From UBA1275 sp038124025 (lineage in GTDB: Bacteria > Bacteroidota > Rhodothermia > Balneolales > Balneolaceae), in NCBI GenBank assembly GCA_038124025.1, contig JAYPBC010000020.1:1-35924 (forward strand): a DNA stretch of 35,924 bases. Reading direction: 5' to 3'. Made by a program: the position numbers and the translations under genes. The stretch's first letter is position 1; the number at the start of each line of letters is the position of its first letter. Below the pieces are notes generated by a model. It ran no database searches and was not told the DNA's origin. It saw nothing but the letters and a program-made list of their open reading frames with translations. Below, piece after piece: positions 24,561-32,685 of this stretch.

Positions 24561-26585
24561 TTACTTTATTAGTGTCATATATCGGGTAAGAACCTGATCA
24601 TTTTGTCGAAGCCTATATACATACACACCGGAACTTAGCGAGCTTCCATCAAAACTAAATGAATGACTGCCATGCTGCAACTCCTCATTAACCAATGTAG
24701 CCACTTTCCGGCCTAGTAAATCAAAGACCTCCAACTGTACCAAGCCCCCTATCTCCAAGGTAAATGGAATAACCGTATTAGGGTTAAATGGATTAGGATA
24801 GTTGGGTAATAAATCAAAACTAGTCATACTGGGTGATGCATCCTCGGTTGAAACCACCACTCCAGCTTCTACAATATTACTAGGCGAACTTTCAATGGAG
24901 TTACGTGTTGCTGAAGTAATGAAATACCAATATTTATGTTCTGAGGGGGGCGCAACATCCATGAATTCAGTAGTACCCGCTACACCAACAAGATGAAAAT
25001 ATTCGTTCATTGCTGAATTTGGGTCAGGCTGCTCGGCCGCATCGACCCGATAGATAGCATACTTAACTAATGAGTCCACATAGCCAGTAGCCGATGCTTT
25101 TGAATCTAAATCAACTTCAACGACATCCCAGCTAAGGTGAAATTCGTATTCATTTTCTGCATCTCGTTGAACTTGAAGATTCTGTGGAGTTGCGTGCGCA
25201 ATACTATCTTTCCAACTCATTGTAGGTGTGAGAGCAGCATACCGGTAATAGTTGGTTTTCAGGGTATCAGCAAAACCCTTTGATGAATAACTAGTGATAT
25301 TCTTTGCTCTGAAAAACACACTTCCTTGAATTAGTGGATTAGAACGATTATGCTTGATTTGACGGGGCATTTCGTTTTGGTTAAACAAGGTACCTGAAAA
25401 TGTACTAGAACTGGTGCGATATAAACCATGACCAGGATACATATGCCGCTCATTTTCGTGCGCTTGGTTAGCCCACCAATCAGCCAAAGCTCGATAATCT
25501 TGACCTACAGAATACCATCTTTCTATTCCCCAATACAGTTGAGGGGTTATATAGTCAACCGTGCGCTGTTCTAACCACGCAATTCCATCACCATAGATGG
25601 TATCGAAGGCATTCATACCCGAAATTCCACCTGGAACTCCACTCTTCCAAATTCCAAATGGACTTATTCCAAATTTAACCCATGGTTTTACCACTTGAAT
25701 ACTGTCATGAATCATTTCAACCAGTAAGTCTACATTGGCTCTCCTCCAGTCATCTTTGTCGGTAAATCCGCGTGGATACTTGGCAAATGTTTCGTCATCT
25801 AATTTTTCATTGGCCGCAGAGCTTCCCATATGATTAGGTGGATAAGGATAAAAGTAATCATCAAAATGTATTCCATCTACATCATAGCGATTAACTACAT
25901 CCAGTACAATGTCTCGGTTGTATTCTATGGCCTCCTGTAAACCTGGGTCAAAAATGGCAATTTTATTATTCATGACCAACAGCCACTCAGGATGCGTGTT
26001 TGAAACATGATTGTCGGCTCTTTGAGAAGTACCGGTAACTTTCATCTTACTCTCTTGATCAAACTCTCGATTCAACACCACTTCGAGACTAGGGTCAATG
26101 TCTTGATTCAGTATAGTTTTTTGCGAAAAATCAGAGGGTATCGATCTCATTGCCCTATATGGATTGAGCCAAGCATGTAATTCCATTCCTCGTTTATGTG
26201 CTTCTTCTATTGCAAATGTCAAAGGATCCCAATATGGGTCGGGTGCTCTACCTTCTTCACTGGTTAAATACTTTGACCAGGGTTCGGTAGGCGAATCATA
26301 GAGGGCATCACCCTCTGTTCGAATCTGAAAATAAATTACGTTAATTCCCGCTTCCTTCAATCGATCAAATTTATTCAATAGATCCTCTTTTTTATAACGA
26401 GGAGGTAATCCACTAGATTGAGGCCAGTCTAGGTTTATTACTGTTGCAATCCATGTTGCACGAAATTCATTTTTAGGGACCTCATATTCTTGAGCCTGAA
26501 GTGAAGAATATTCTATTTGCAAAAGGAGAGTTAGAAATCCAAAGAAACAGATTATTTTAGATAAATAGCGAATCATATTGAACAT
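24561..26585 (-). CDS. T9SS-exported GHL10 (DUF187) glycosyl hydrolase
   Basis: This protein has about 674 residues: a signal peptide (core KIICFFGFLTLLL, end SLQAQ), a GHL10/DUF187 TIM-barrel domain (about 40-390), a fibronectin-like region (about 460-575) and a T9SS tail (about 590-674, YPNPFNPNT, ending TLIK). Barrel landmarks are EFRATWIATVINLDWP, the INVIYFQIRTEGDALY strand, GMELHAWLNPYR, YDVDGIHFDDYFYPYP and KFGISPFGIW. E. coli DigH (YddW), which cuts peptide-free peptidoglycan glycans, belongs to this family, so action on denuded wall strands is a good guess. Surface export again points to external wall material. Start ATG 26585 or 26576 is preferred because a longer frame from 26633 would begin inside the terminator of the preceding operon. 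It heads a three-gene operon with the phosphoesterase and the NAGPA enzyme. Confidence 0.9.
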   Translation of the reverse strand: MFNMIRYLSKIICFFGFLTLLLQIEYSSLQAQEYEVPKNEFRATWIATVINLDWPQSSGLPPRYKKEDLLNKFDRLKEAGINVIYFQIRTEGDALYDSPTEPWSKYLTSEEGRAPDPYWDPLTFAIEEAHKRGMELHAWLNPYRAMRSIPSDFSQKTILNQDIDPSLEVVLNREFDQESKMKVTGTSQRADNHVSNTHPEWLLVMNNKIAIFDPGLQEAIEYNRDIVLDVVNRYDVDGIHFDDYFYPYPPNHMGSSAANEKLDDETFAKYPRGFTDKDDWRRANVDLLVEMIHDSIQVVKPWVKFGISPFGIWKSGVPGGISGMNAFDTIYGDGIAWLEQRTVDYITPQLYWGIERWYSVGQDYRALADWWANQAHENERHMYPGHGLYRTSSSTFSGTLFNQNEMPRQIKHNRSNPLIQGSVFFRAKNITSYSSKGFADTLKTNYYRYAALTPTMSWKDSIAHATPQNLQVQRDAENEYEFHLSWDVVEVDLDSKASATGYVDSLVKYAIYRVDAAEQPDPNSAMNEYFHLVGVAGTTEFMDVAPPSEHKYWYFITSATRNSIESSPSNIVEAGVVVSTEDASPSMTSFDLLPNYPNPFNPNTVIPFTLEIGGLVQLEVFDLLGRKVATLVNEELQHGSHSFSFDGSSLSSGVYVYRLRQNDQVLTRYMTLIK

Positions 26586-26614
26586 GTACTTAAAGTAATA
26601 GATAGAGTAATTAG

Positions 26615-26649
26615 AAAAAAAAAGCAGCCCCATATAACAGGGCTGCTTT
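26615..26649 (-). terminator. Intrinsic terminator of the five-gene outer-membrane operon
   Basis: Arms 26621-26630 (AAAGCAGCCC) and 26640-26649 (GGGCTGCTTT) form a perfect 10-bp hairpin with a 9-base loop. On the minus strand it is followed by six further T residues (26620-26615). It lies 19 bp beyond the stop of the T9SS beta-propeller gene and so ends the transcript that starts upstream of 35892. The GHL10 gene starts about 30 bp later and therefore needs its own promoter or readthrough. Confidence 0.9.
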
Positions 26650-26668
26650 CTAGATAATCAATAAATGA

Positions 26669-28069
26669 TTACTTAATAAGTGTCATACGATTAGTTAGAC
26701 GTACACCATTGGCTTCTAATGCATAAATATATACTCCAGAAGATAGGTTGCTAGCGTTAAACGTAACAGTGTGTGCACCCGCATTCATACGACCATTTAC
26801 CAAAGTAGCAATCTCACGGCCTGTCATATCGTATACCTTAAGGGAAACATGACCTGCATTTTGAAGGCTATAGTTAATGTTTGTGGTTGGATTGAATGGG
26901 TTTGGATAATTCTGTTCAAGAGAAAAACCCTTTGGTAGGTTATTAATTAATTCATTAGAATTACCACCTGCGGAGTTAAACTTTTGAGCACCTGATTTGT
27001 TTGTTGGTAAAGAACCCCACCCACTGGTAGCAAATGAAACAACATAGGCGGTCATTCCATCGGCAGAAAAATCCATTCCTCTTGGGCGGGCATCATCAAA
27101 GGGCCCGTCACCTTTAAGTATTTCCCAATGTATACTATCTAGAGGTGTTTCATTGTCAGTTCCCAAAGTTGATGTATCAAAAGAATACCATGTTTGTGGT
27201 GTCCAAGGCGCAGCAGGTACGTCATTCATAGATCCAGCTCCTACCCAAATGTGACCAGTAACAGGATGAATATCAAATGATTCTGATTTCATACCTACAA
27301 GCACTGTATCCGCATCTCCAAATGATGAAAATTCATCATCTCTAGAAAATCTATGAATAGCACCATTTGTATAACCAGCCCACCAAATCGTATTTCCATC
27401 TGCTGATACTTGCATATCTCTGGAATAACTGCCTGGGATAGTAACTAATGTTTCTTCACCAGTTAAATCTGCCCCAAATTTTACTAGTGGTCCAGCTGAA
27501 CCAACTACACAACCAACATATACATTATTGGAGCTATCAGTAGTAGCTTCAGTTAAAGAACACCCTGCGCTAGGGTCTACCATAGCTATACCAGAACCGT
27601 CAGTGTGATCAACTTTGTAAAGACGGTTATATGAAGATATGATAATATCACCATTTGAATCAGCCGTTATACCACGGCCAGAATAACCTTCATAACTACC
27701 GCCATCTGTAGCATCAGACTCATCTGGATACCAAACTCTTCCTAGCGTATCGGCAGAACCGTCAGCATAAGTGATTACTTTAAGTGGTGAATATGACGCC
27801 TGAGTTCCGTCAGTATTGTATATGTATATTACCCTGGTACTAAGAGTATCTGGAATACCATCCGCACCTACATCACGATTCATCACAATAGTCTCAGTTG
27901 CATAATAAGGTTGAATCCATATTTTACCTTCACCATCAACAGCAACACCATGGACATCAGTTAATGAGTCTTGATGAGCTTGAAAAGTATCATCATGTAC
28001 CCACTGTGCATAAGTTAGTACAGGAACCAACATCATTATTAATAGAGTATATAGTTTTGTTATTTTCAT
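26669..28069 (-). CDS. T9SS-exported beta-propeller (NHL/SMP-30-like) protein
   Basis: This 466-residue protein has a clear signal peptide (1-22, MKITKLYTLLIMM...TYAQ), a repeated propeller region (about 30-370, with blades such as VHGVAVDGEGKIWIQ, GRGITADSNGDIIIS, SRDMQVSADGNTIWW and ARPRGMDFSADGMTAY) and a T9SS tail (about 385-466, YPNPFNPTT, ending TLIK). No catalytic motif is recognised; it is likely a surface binding protein. The start at 28069 is fixed by a strong AAAGGAG five bases upstream; in-frame upstream codons to 28141 are not needed. It is last in the TonB-receptor operon, after a 99-bp gap, and is followed by a strong intrinsic terminator. Its exact ligand is unknown. Confidence 0.85.
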   Translation of the reverse strand: MKITKLYTLLIMMLVPVLTYAQWVHDDTFQAHQDSLTDVHGVAVDGEGKIWIQPYYATETIVMNRDVGADGIPDTLSTRVIYIYNTDGTQASYSPLKVITYADGSADTLGRVWYPDESDATDGGSYEGYSGRGITADSNGDIIISSYNRLYKVDHTDGSGIAMVDPSAGCSLTEATTDSSNNVYVGCVVGSAGPLVKFGADLTGEETLVTIPGSYSRDMQVSADGNTIWWAGYTNGAIHRFSRDDEFSSFGDADTVLVGMKSESFDIHPVTGHIWVGAGSMNDVPAAPWTPQTWYSFDTSTLGTDNETPLDSIHWEILKGDGPFDDARPRGMDFSADGMTAYVVSFATSGWGSLPTNKSGAQKFNSAGGNSNELINNLPKGFSLEQNYPNPFNPTTNINYSLQNAGHVSLKVYDMTGREIATLVNGRMNAGAHTVTFNASNLSSGVYIYALEANGVRLTNRMTLIK

Positions 28070-28074
28070 ATGTT

Positions 28075-28081
28075 CTCCTTT
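28075..28081 (-). promoter_or_regulatory. Strong Shine-Dalgarno sequence fixing the start at 28069
   Basis: AAAGGAG on the minus strand is separated from the ATG by only AACAT. Most genes in the window have nothing comparable, so this element both decides the start and suggests efficient or regulated translation. Confidence 0.8.
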
Positions 28082-28168
28082 GTATCTATTTATCATATTT
28101 ATGTTATTTATTATTGTTATGATGTAAAATATCACGTTCATGACTCAAGAGTAGCCCCATAAAGAATA

Positions 28169-29476
28169 TTAAAAATCAGGTGCACTCTTTTTTTGCATAT
28201 TAATCTTTATGACAGAGTTTATACTTCCTTCAACTGTTGTTTCTACTGTATTGGCATATAAAAATTCGCCAGAATCCCAATCTAGTGAAGTAACACTTGG
28301 ATAAAGCACGCCAGGGTATAATGCACCAATATTTAACCCATCAGCTGAAATTTCCAAAATACTTTCAGCTCTATTAGTAGCAACATACAACATGCCATCC
28401 TCTGAAACAACTATATCAGAAAACGTATCATTTGGACCAACATCACCTAAAGCAGAACCTAAATCAGCAAATTCTTCAATATTGGAGACTTCAGAGCTTC
28501 CATCAAGACTAGCTTTCCATATTTTTGGCCCAGTTCCATCATCCCCCAATAAATAAAGGGCCATATCATAATAACTAACTCCACGGATATCTGCTTCAAA
28601 AGGAAATAGCTTTGTATGGTCAGGAAGGGAATTAATATTACTTATACTTACTCGGCTTGACTGAGGTATGTGACGCACCAAATGAGTGTTGTTCCCAACA
28701 AGCCACATAAATCCATTATTATCCATGTCAAAATTCATAAAAGTAAATGGGTTTGGCATTATAAAATGTGCGCCTTCTTTTTCGCCCTCATTTCCCAGGA
28801 AAACTGCTCTGATTCCCACACAAATATACATTTTATTATCACTAGAAAAATCAATAGCATCGAATTTGAATCTGTTATTAGCTAAAATATAATTACTTAC
28901 CGTTTCTCCTGTAGTACTTACGTCAATTTTATTTATTCCAAGAGGTGTACCTGATTCAGTGACAGCCACATAAAGATCTCCATTATTATCAAGGCCTAGT
29001 GATACTGGGGTTTGAGATCCAGGTATAAATCCTGGATATACCTCTGTTATAGGTGCGGATAATTTATATGTTAAGATATTAGAAAAGGTTTCTGAACCAG
29101 CTACTAATACTTTTACTAGTATCGTATCACCAACAATATTTGGAGGTCTAACTTCAAGCTGAGTGGAACTTGCCGAAAGAATTAGCCCTTTAACACCATT
29201 CTCACTTGAACTTGAAAAATAGATCTTATTATCCGAAATATTATTGGAAAAACCCGTACCCGTTACAGTAATAGCATCAACTCCTGACAAATAACCGCCC
29301 TCTGGACTTATGCTTGTCAAACTTGGAGCTGTGCCCGTTGCTTGTTCATCAGGATTCCAAATCGAGGTGGCTTGCTCATCGCAGGCAGAAAACAGACCTA
29401 GCACTAAAAATAAGGTTAGAAAATAAGTTGGTCTCATCATAGCTTTTTGTGTTAAATGTCTTTTACTTTCGTTCAT
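28169..29476 (-). CDS. IPT/TIG-domain lipoprotein with beta-propeller
   Basis: This 435-residue protein has a good lipoprotein signal (hydrophobic LTLFLVLGLF, lipobox FSAC, lipidated C32), then an IPT/TIG immunoglobulin-like domain (about 50-140, PSLTSISPEGGYLSGVDAITVTGTGF) and an NHL-like propeller (about 155-425, with VSLGLDNNGDLYVA, MNFDMDNNGFMWLV and SDIVVSEDGMLYVA). Similar IPT-plus-NHL lipoproteins occur next to SusC-type receptors and are thought to bind ligand at the cell surface, a role like SusE/F. It begins 8 bp after the PorV-like gene's stop, within the TonB operon. Start ATG 29476 gives an n-region of 14 residues before MRPTYF; ATG 29440 or 29437 are alternatives. Ligand is unknown. 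Confidence 0.85.
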   Translation of the reverse strand: MNESKRHLTQKAMMRPTYFLTLFLVLGLFSACDEQATSIWNPDEQATGTAPSLTSISPEGGYLSGVDAITVTGTGFSNNISDNKIYFSSSSENGVKGLILSASSTQLEVRPPNIVGDTILVKVLVAGSETFSNILTYKLSAPITEVYPGFIPGSQTPVSLGLDNNGDLYVAVTESGTPLGINKIDVSTTGETVSNYILANNRFKFDAIDFSSDNKMYICVGIRAVFLGNEGEKEGAHFIMPNPFTFMNFDMDNNGFMWLVGNNTHLVRHIPQSSRVSISNINSLPDHTKLFPFEADIRGVSYYDMALYLLGDDGTGPKIWKASLDGSSEVSNIEEFADLGSALGDVGPNDTFSDIVVSEDGMLYVATNRAESILEISADGLNIGALYPGVLYPSVTSLDWDSGEFLYANTVETTVEGSINSVIKINMQKKSAPDF

Positions 29477-29484
29477 GAATAAGA

Positions 29485-30522
29485 TTATATCGCTATTCTA
29501 AAGGTCAGGCGATTAACATTACTAAATATCCCAAAATCGGAGTAGGAATAATCGACTAGGAGCATTTGATTATTTCTAAGTGACCCCTTAACTCCAAAGC
29601 CGACAGAATACCCTTCTTCATCACTAGGGAGAACATAGCCTCCACGTAAGTAGAATAAATCGTTAAATCCATACTGTGCTCCAACTTGAATTTGTTCATT
29701 ATAATCACGAGGTCTATTTGCGTCCACGTTTACAATGAGAGAATGTCGCTCTTGACTTAGATCAGTCAAGTCTATTACGTCCATAGACAAACCCATTTTA
29801 AACGTAAGCGGTAATTCATGGTCTTGAGAATCAAAGCTAACATCGGGAGAAAAATTTGTCACCGACATAGCGAAGTTTAAGGATTCAAAGCCTGTGCGAT
29901 AAAAAACCCCGAAATCTACTACCGTTGTTGATGCAGAAAAATTTTGTTCAATAAGACTATTTTCATCACCAATTCCTACGATACCTGCTCCTAAATCTTG
30001 AGTTACAAATTTGACATTCGCCCCCACTGCGAATTGATTAGATATACTCTTTGCGTAAGACAAACCGGCAGAAAAAGCCGTTGGACTAAAGGTACCGACA
30101 TCGATATAACCACGCTCATTATCCGCACGTATAGTTCTTTGCAAATCGCCATAATCTACATTCACCATATTGAATCCAAATATACCAAAACGTCCTTCTA
30201 ATGGCTGTATGGTAACTGCAACTGAGGAATAGTTAATGCCAGCTATCCATTCGTTGACTGAGCCCGTTAGATCTACTTTTTGAGGGCTCCAAGCCATGGC
30301 TGAAGGATTATAAAATTGATGCCATGCCCCTCCTTCCATAGCTGTAACTGCATTGGCCATAGCAGAAGCATTGGCATAATTCGAAGTAGATAAAAACTTC
30401 ATAGTTGTCTGCGCTCTTTTTCTTTGCTGAGCTTCAGCTCCATCAGCGCAAAAGAGGACCATTAAAAGAGTTAGACTGCTAAATAGAGTAAGATGTCGTG
30501 TTAGCTTCATGTTCATATTCAT
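29485..30522 (-). CDS. PorV/PorQ-family outer-membrane beta-barrel
   Basis: This 345-residue protein has a signal peptide (about 1-32, ending GAEAQ) and the PorV/PorQ-type start of the mature chain (KFLSTSNYANASAMANAVTAMEGGAWHQFYNPSAMAW). Alternating amphipathic strands follow to the C-terminal RLTFRIAI. In T9SS, PorV carries cargo to the sortase, but many paralogues of this family sit in other outer-membrane operons and their roles are unknown. Here it lies 7 bp after the FnIII-protein gene and 8 bp before the lipoprotein gene, so it is a component of the receptor operon rather than a core T9SS gene. It may help display or export the last gene's T9SS product (inference). Confidence 0.85.
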   Translation of the reverse strand: MNMNMKLTRHLTLFSSLTLLMVLFCADGAEAQQRKRAQTTMKFLSTSNYANASAMANAVTAMEGGAWHQFYNPSAMAWSPQKVDLTGSVNEWIAGINYSSVAVTIQPLEGRFGIFGFNMVNVDYGDLQRTIRADNERGYIDVGTFSPTAFSAGLSYAKSISNQFAVGANVKFVTQDLGAGIVGIGDENSLIEQNFSASTTVVDFGVFYRTGFESLNFAMSVTNFSPDVSFDSQDHELPLTFKMGLSMDVIDLTDLSQERHSLIVNVDANRPRDYNEQIQVGAQYGFNDLFYLRGGYVLPSDEEGYSVGFGVKGSLRNNQMLLVDYSYSDFGIFSNVNRLTFRIAI

Positions 30523-30529
30523 AATGCGC

Positions 30530-32668
30530 TTAGAGGATTACAACAAATTTTTTGATAGTTTTTTCACCAGCTCGTTCATCATCGCCTGTATTTTCAATAA
30601 CGGCAACATATACTCCACTAGTTATCTTTTGGCGTTCATCAGTGAACAGATCCCAATAATCATCACCTGAACCATCACTATGTAAAATAGTCTTAACTTT
30701 TTCACCTAATTCGGTATAAATGGTGATAGTACATTTACCCGGTATATCAAAAAATGCAATTCTATCTTGACCTGATTGTTCAAAACTAAGGGCATCTGAA
30801 GCATTTCTTACGTAAGGGTTGGGCACGATTCGTATTGCATCTTCTGACTCGCCTTGAGGCCGTTTTAACCGGGCTGGATCATATGTTTGTGTATAGTACC
30901 TGTTACTCTTAAGTGCGCCAGCCGGTGTCATTGCTGAGCCATCATTATCACCAGCATTACCAACTGCTTGTATGTAATAATAATAATCCAAACCTCTGAT
31001 GGGACCACCTACTGGGTTTGAATCATCATCAACGTATTCACGAGCGTCAGGACCAACCGTTCCAACTAAGGTGTATGTACTATCTCTTCGCTGTCCGGCT
31101 CGATAAATCTCAAACCCATCAATCTTGGATGCATCTCCTTCATAGACCCAGTCCATGTATATACCATCACCTCCTCCGTTGACATTGAATACACTAGGTG
31201 GCTGAGGCGGTTCAGGAACTTCTAGACCATTCTGATATGCGGCTTTTGCTCTGCGAAAAGTTTCAAAAAGCACATCACGTCCTTTAAAAAATTCTTGATT
31301 TTTCTCCTTGTCGTCTAAGTCACCATTCTTATAGGCTTGACCAACCTCAATACCCTTTTCGTAGCCTATTCCACCAGCAGCCTCAGCAACCACTATTTTT
31401 ATATCGTCACCTGGTGCTAATGTCCATGGTCCGAAACCCATACCAGAGGAAAAACCACCTGATGTACCAAGACTTGGATCGCCGGAAGGCTCCTCAAAAC
31501 CAGCCTGTCCAGTTGGCTCTACAATATAGGCATGGCGAGCAATTCTACCCTGGGACATCAAATCATATTCTTGGGTCATTTTAGCTGAATTAAAAGGATC
31601 ATTACCAGAAGTAAGGGGGTCATCAGAACCAATATGATTCATGGTAACGGGTTGATTCGGATCATCCGTTTCGTCGTCCGGTGAGGTGTCTGCGTGTATT
31701 TTTACCGTGCCAACAAATTGCCATGCAGCCAGTCGACCTGTGGTATCGGCTGGTGTTAAGCCCCCCCTTGATATATCTGTTGCGCTTGGCTGCCAAATAG
31801 GCCCACCAACGTTGTTATACAGGGTAAATTGAGGGAAATATCCATGCCAAGAATAGTTCGCAGTAATATCATCAAAGCCATAGTTCGCTCCTATACCGTC
31901 ACCTACCCGGTCGTTCATTGTGTTTATCCCCCAACCGGTTGCATTACCTATGGTGTACCGAGTAGAGCCATTCACCGACCATCTTCGTTGATTGTAAATC
32001 ATAAAGTCTTCTACCGTGTTATTGGGTAGCTCTATGTCTGGGTCGGAATCGGTGTTACCCGTATTGGTAAAGGTGTATTCTATGATATGATAATTCTCAT
32101 GATGCTCGTTGGCGAATGCTATAATTCGGCGCTGCATGGTTATGCCTAATGCGGTATTTACCACATTGTTAATGATCTTGTCTGGACCAATGGTGGGATC
32201 TACTTCATCTACACCCGGATCTTCCAAATAACTTAGAGCACCTTCTACATTGGCTTCTGGAGACGGAAACTTTGCAATTGTTTTGAATTCAGTTGGGAAA
32301 AAATAACCCTGGCCAGAGACCCTAGGTCCAACATGAATGACTCTAACTGGGTATTGATTCCCTCCCTCATCGACTACATTTCTAGCCCCCATCCAAAAAC
32401 CTTTGGCTGCTTGCATATCCAGACGCGGATAAATAGCTGGATAGCGAAAACCATCCTGCTGGCCAAGCCCCCGTGCTATCTCAATTTCATTACCAAGGTC
32501 AACATAAAAATTCTGTAGTGCCCCAACCTCCATCCATTTTGTTTGCTGTGCCTGTAAAGCAGAGGGATTCACAAGAAAAGCTATAATGATGTATGCTAAA
32601 GCTGAACTTATCGTTTTATTCATATTCTTTTTATTGCTATGACTATATAGATTCATTTGTTGTCGCAT
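30530..32668 (-). CDS. Large exported protein with FnIII domain and divergent T9SS-like tail
   Basis: This 712-residue protein has a signal sequence (core LAYIIIAFLV, ending ALQAQ near residue 41), a long unrecognised N-terminal region (about 42-480), a fibronectin-III-like domain (about 495-600, IYMDWVYEGDASKIDGFEIYRAG) and a C-terminal beta domain (about 620-712) reading RIVPNPYVRNAS and ending KKFVVIL. The tail resembles the T9SS sorting fold but lacks the YPNPFNP core of its neighbours. A Shine-Dalgarno AAGGAG lies 9 bases before ATG 32668, which supports that start despite a long n-region; ATG 32623 is the alternative. It follows the TonB receptor by 17 bp. In operons of this kind in related phyla, such proteins sit where SusD would be, but there is no SusD similarity I can see. 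It may be a surface partner of the receptor. Confidence 0.75.
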   Translation of the reverse strand: MRQQMNLYSHSNKKNMNKTISSALAYIIIAFLVNPSALQAQQTKWMEVGALQNFYVDLGNEIEIARGLGQQDGFRYPAIYPRLDMQAAKGFWMGARNVVDEGGNQYPVRVIHVGPRVSGQGYFFPTEFKTIAKFPSPEANVEGALSYLEDPGVDEVDPTIGPDKIINNVVNTALGITMQRRIIAFANEHHENYHIIEYTFTNTGNTDSDPDIELPNNTVEDFMIYNQRRWSVNGSTRYTIGNATGWGINTMNDRVGDGIGANYGFDDITANYSWHGYFPQFTLYNNVGGPIWQPSATDISRGGLTPADTTGRLAAWQFVGTVKIHADTSPDDETDDPNQPVTMNHIGSDDPLTSGNDPFNSAKMTQEYDLMSQGRIARHAYIVEPTGQAGFEEPSGDPSLGTSGGFSSGMGFGPWTLAPGDDIKIVVAEAAGGIGYEKGIEVGQAYKNGDLDDKEKNQEFFKGRDVLFETFRRAKAAYQNGLEVPEPPQPPSVFNVNGGGDGIYMDWVYEGDASKIDGFEIYRAGQRRDSTYTLVGTVGPDAREYVDDDSNPVGGPIRGLDYYYYIQAVGNAGDNDGSAMTPAGALKSNRYYTQTYDPARLKRPQGESEDAIRIVPNPYVRNASDALSFEQSGQDRIAFFDIPGKCTITIYTELGEKVKTILHSDGSGDDYWDLFTDERQKITSGVYVAVIENTGDDERAGEKTIKKFVVIL

Positions 32669-32677
32669 GCTTTTTAT

Positions 32678-32683
32678 CTCCTT
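32678..32683 (-). promoter_or_regulatory. Shine-Dalgarno sequence for the FnIII protein, at the end of the receptor gene
   Basis: AAGGAG on the minus strand lies 9 bases before ATG 32668 and only two bases past the receptor's stop codon. This supports the 32668 start and suggests ribosome re-loading between the two genes. Confidence 0.65.
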
Positions 32684-32685
32684 CC

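Noticed and set aside
29485..30522. PorV-like barrel as the core T9SS shuttle protein PorV
   Set aside because: No other T9SS core genes are near, and the gene belongs to a receptor operon, so a paralogue with a dedicated role is more likely.
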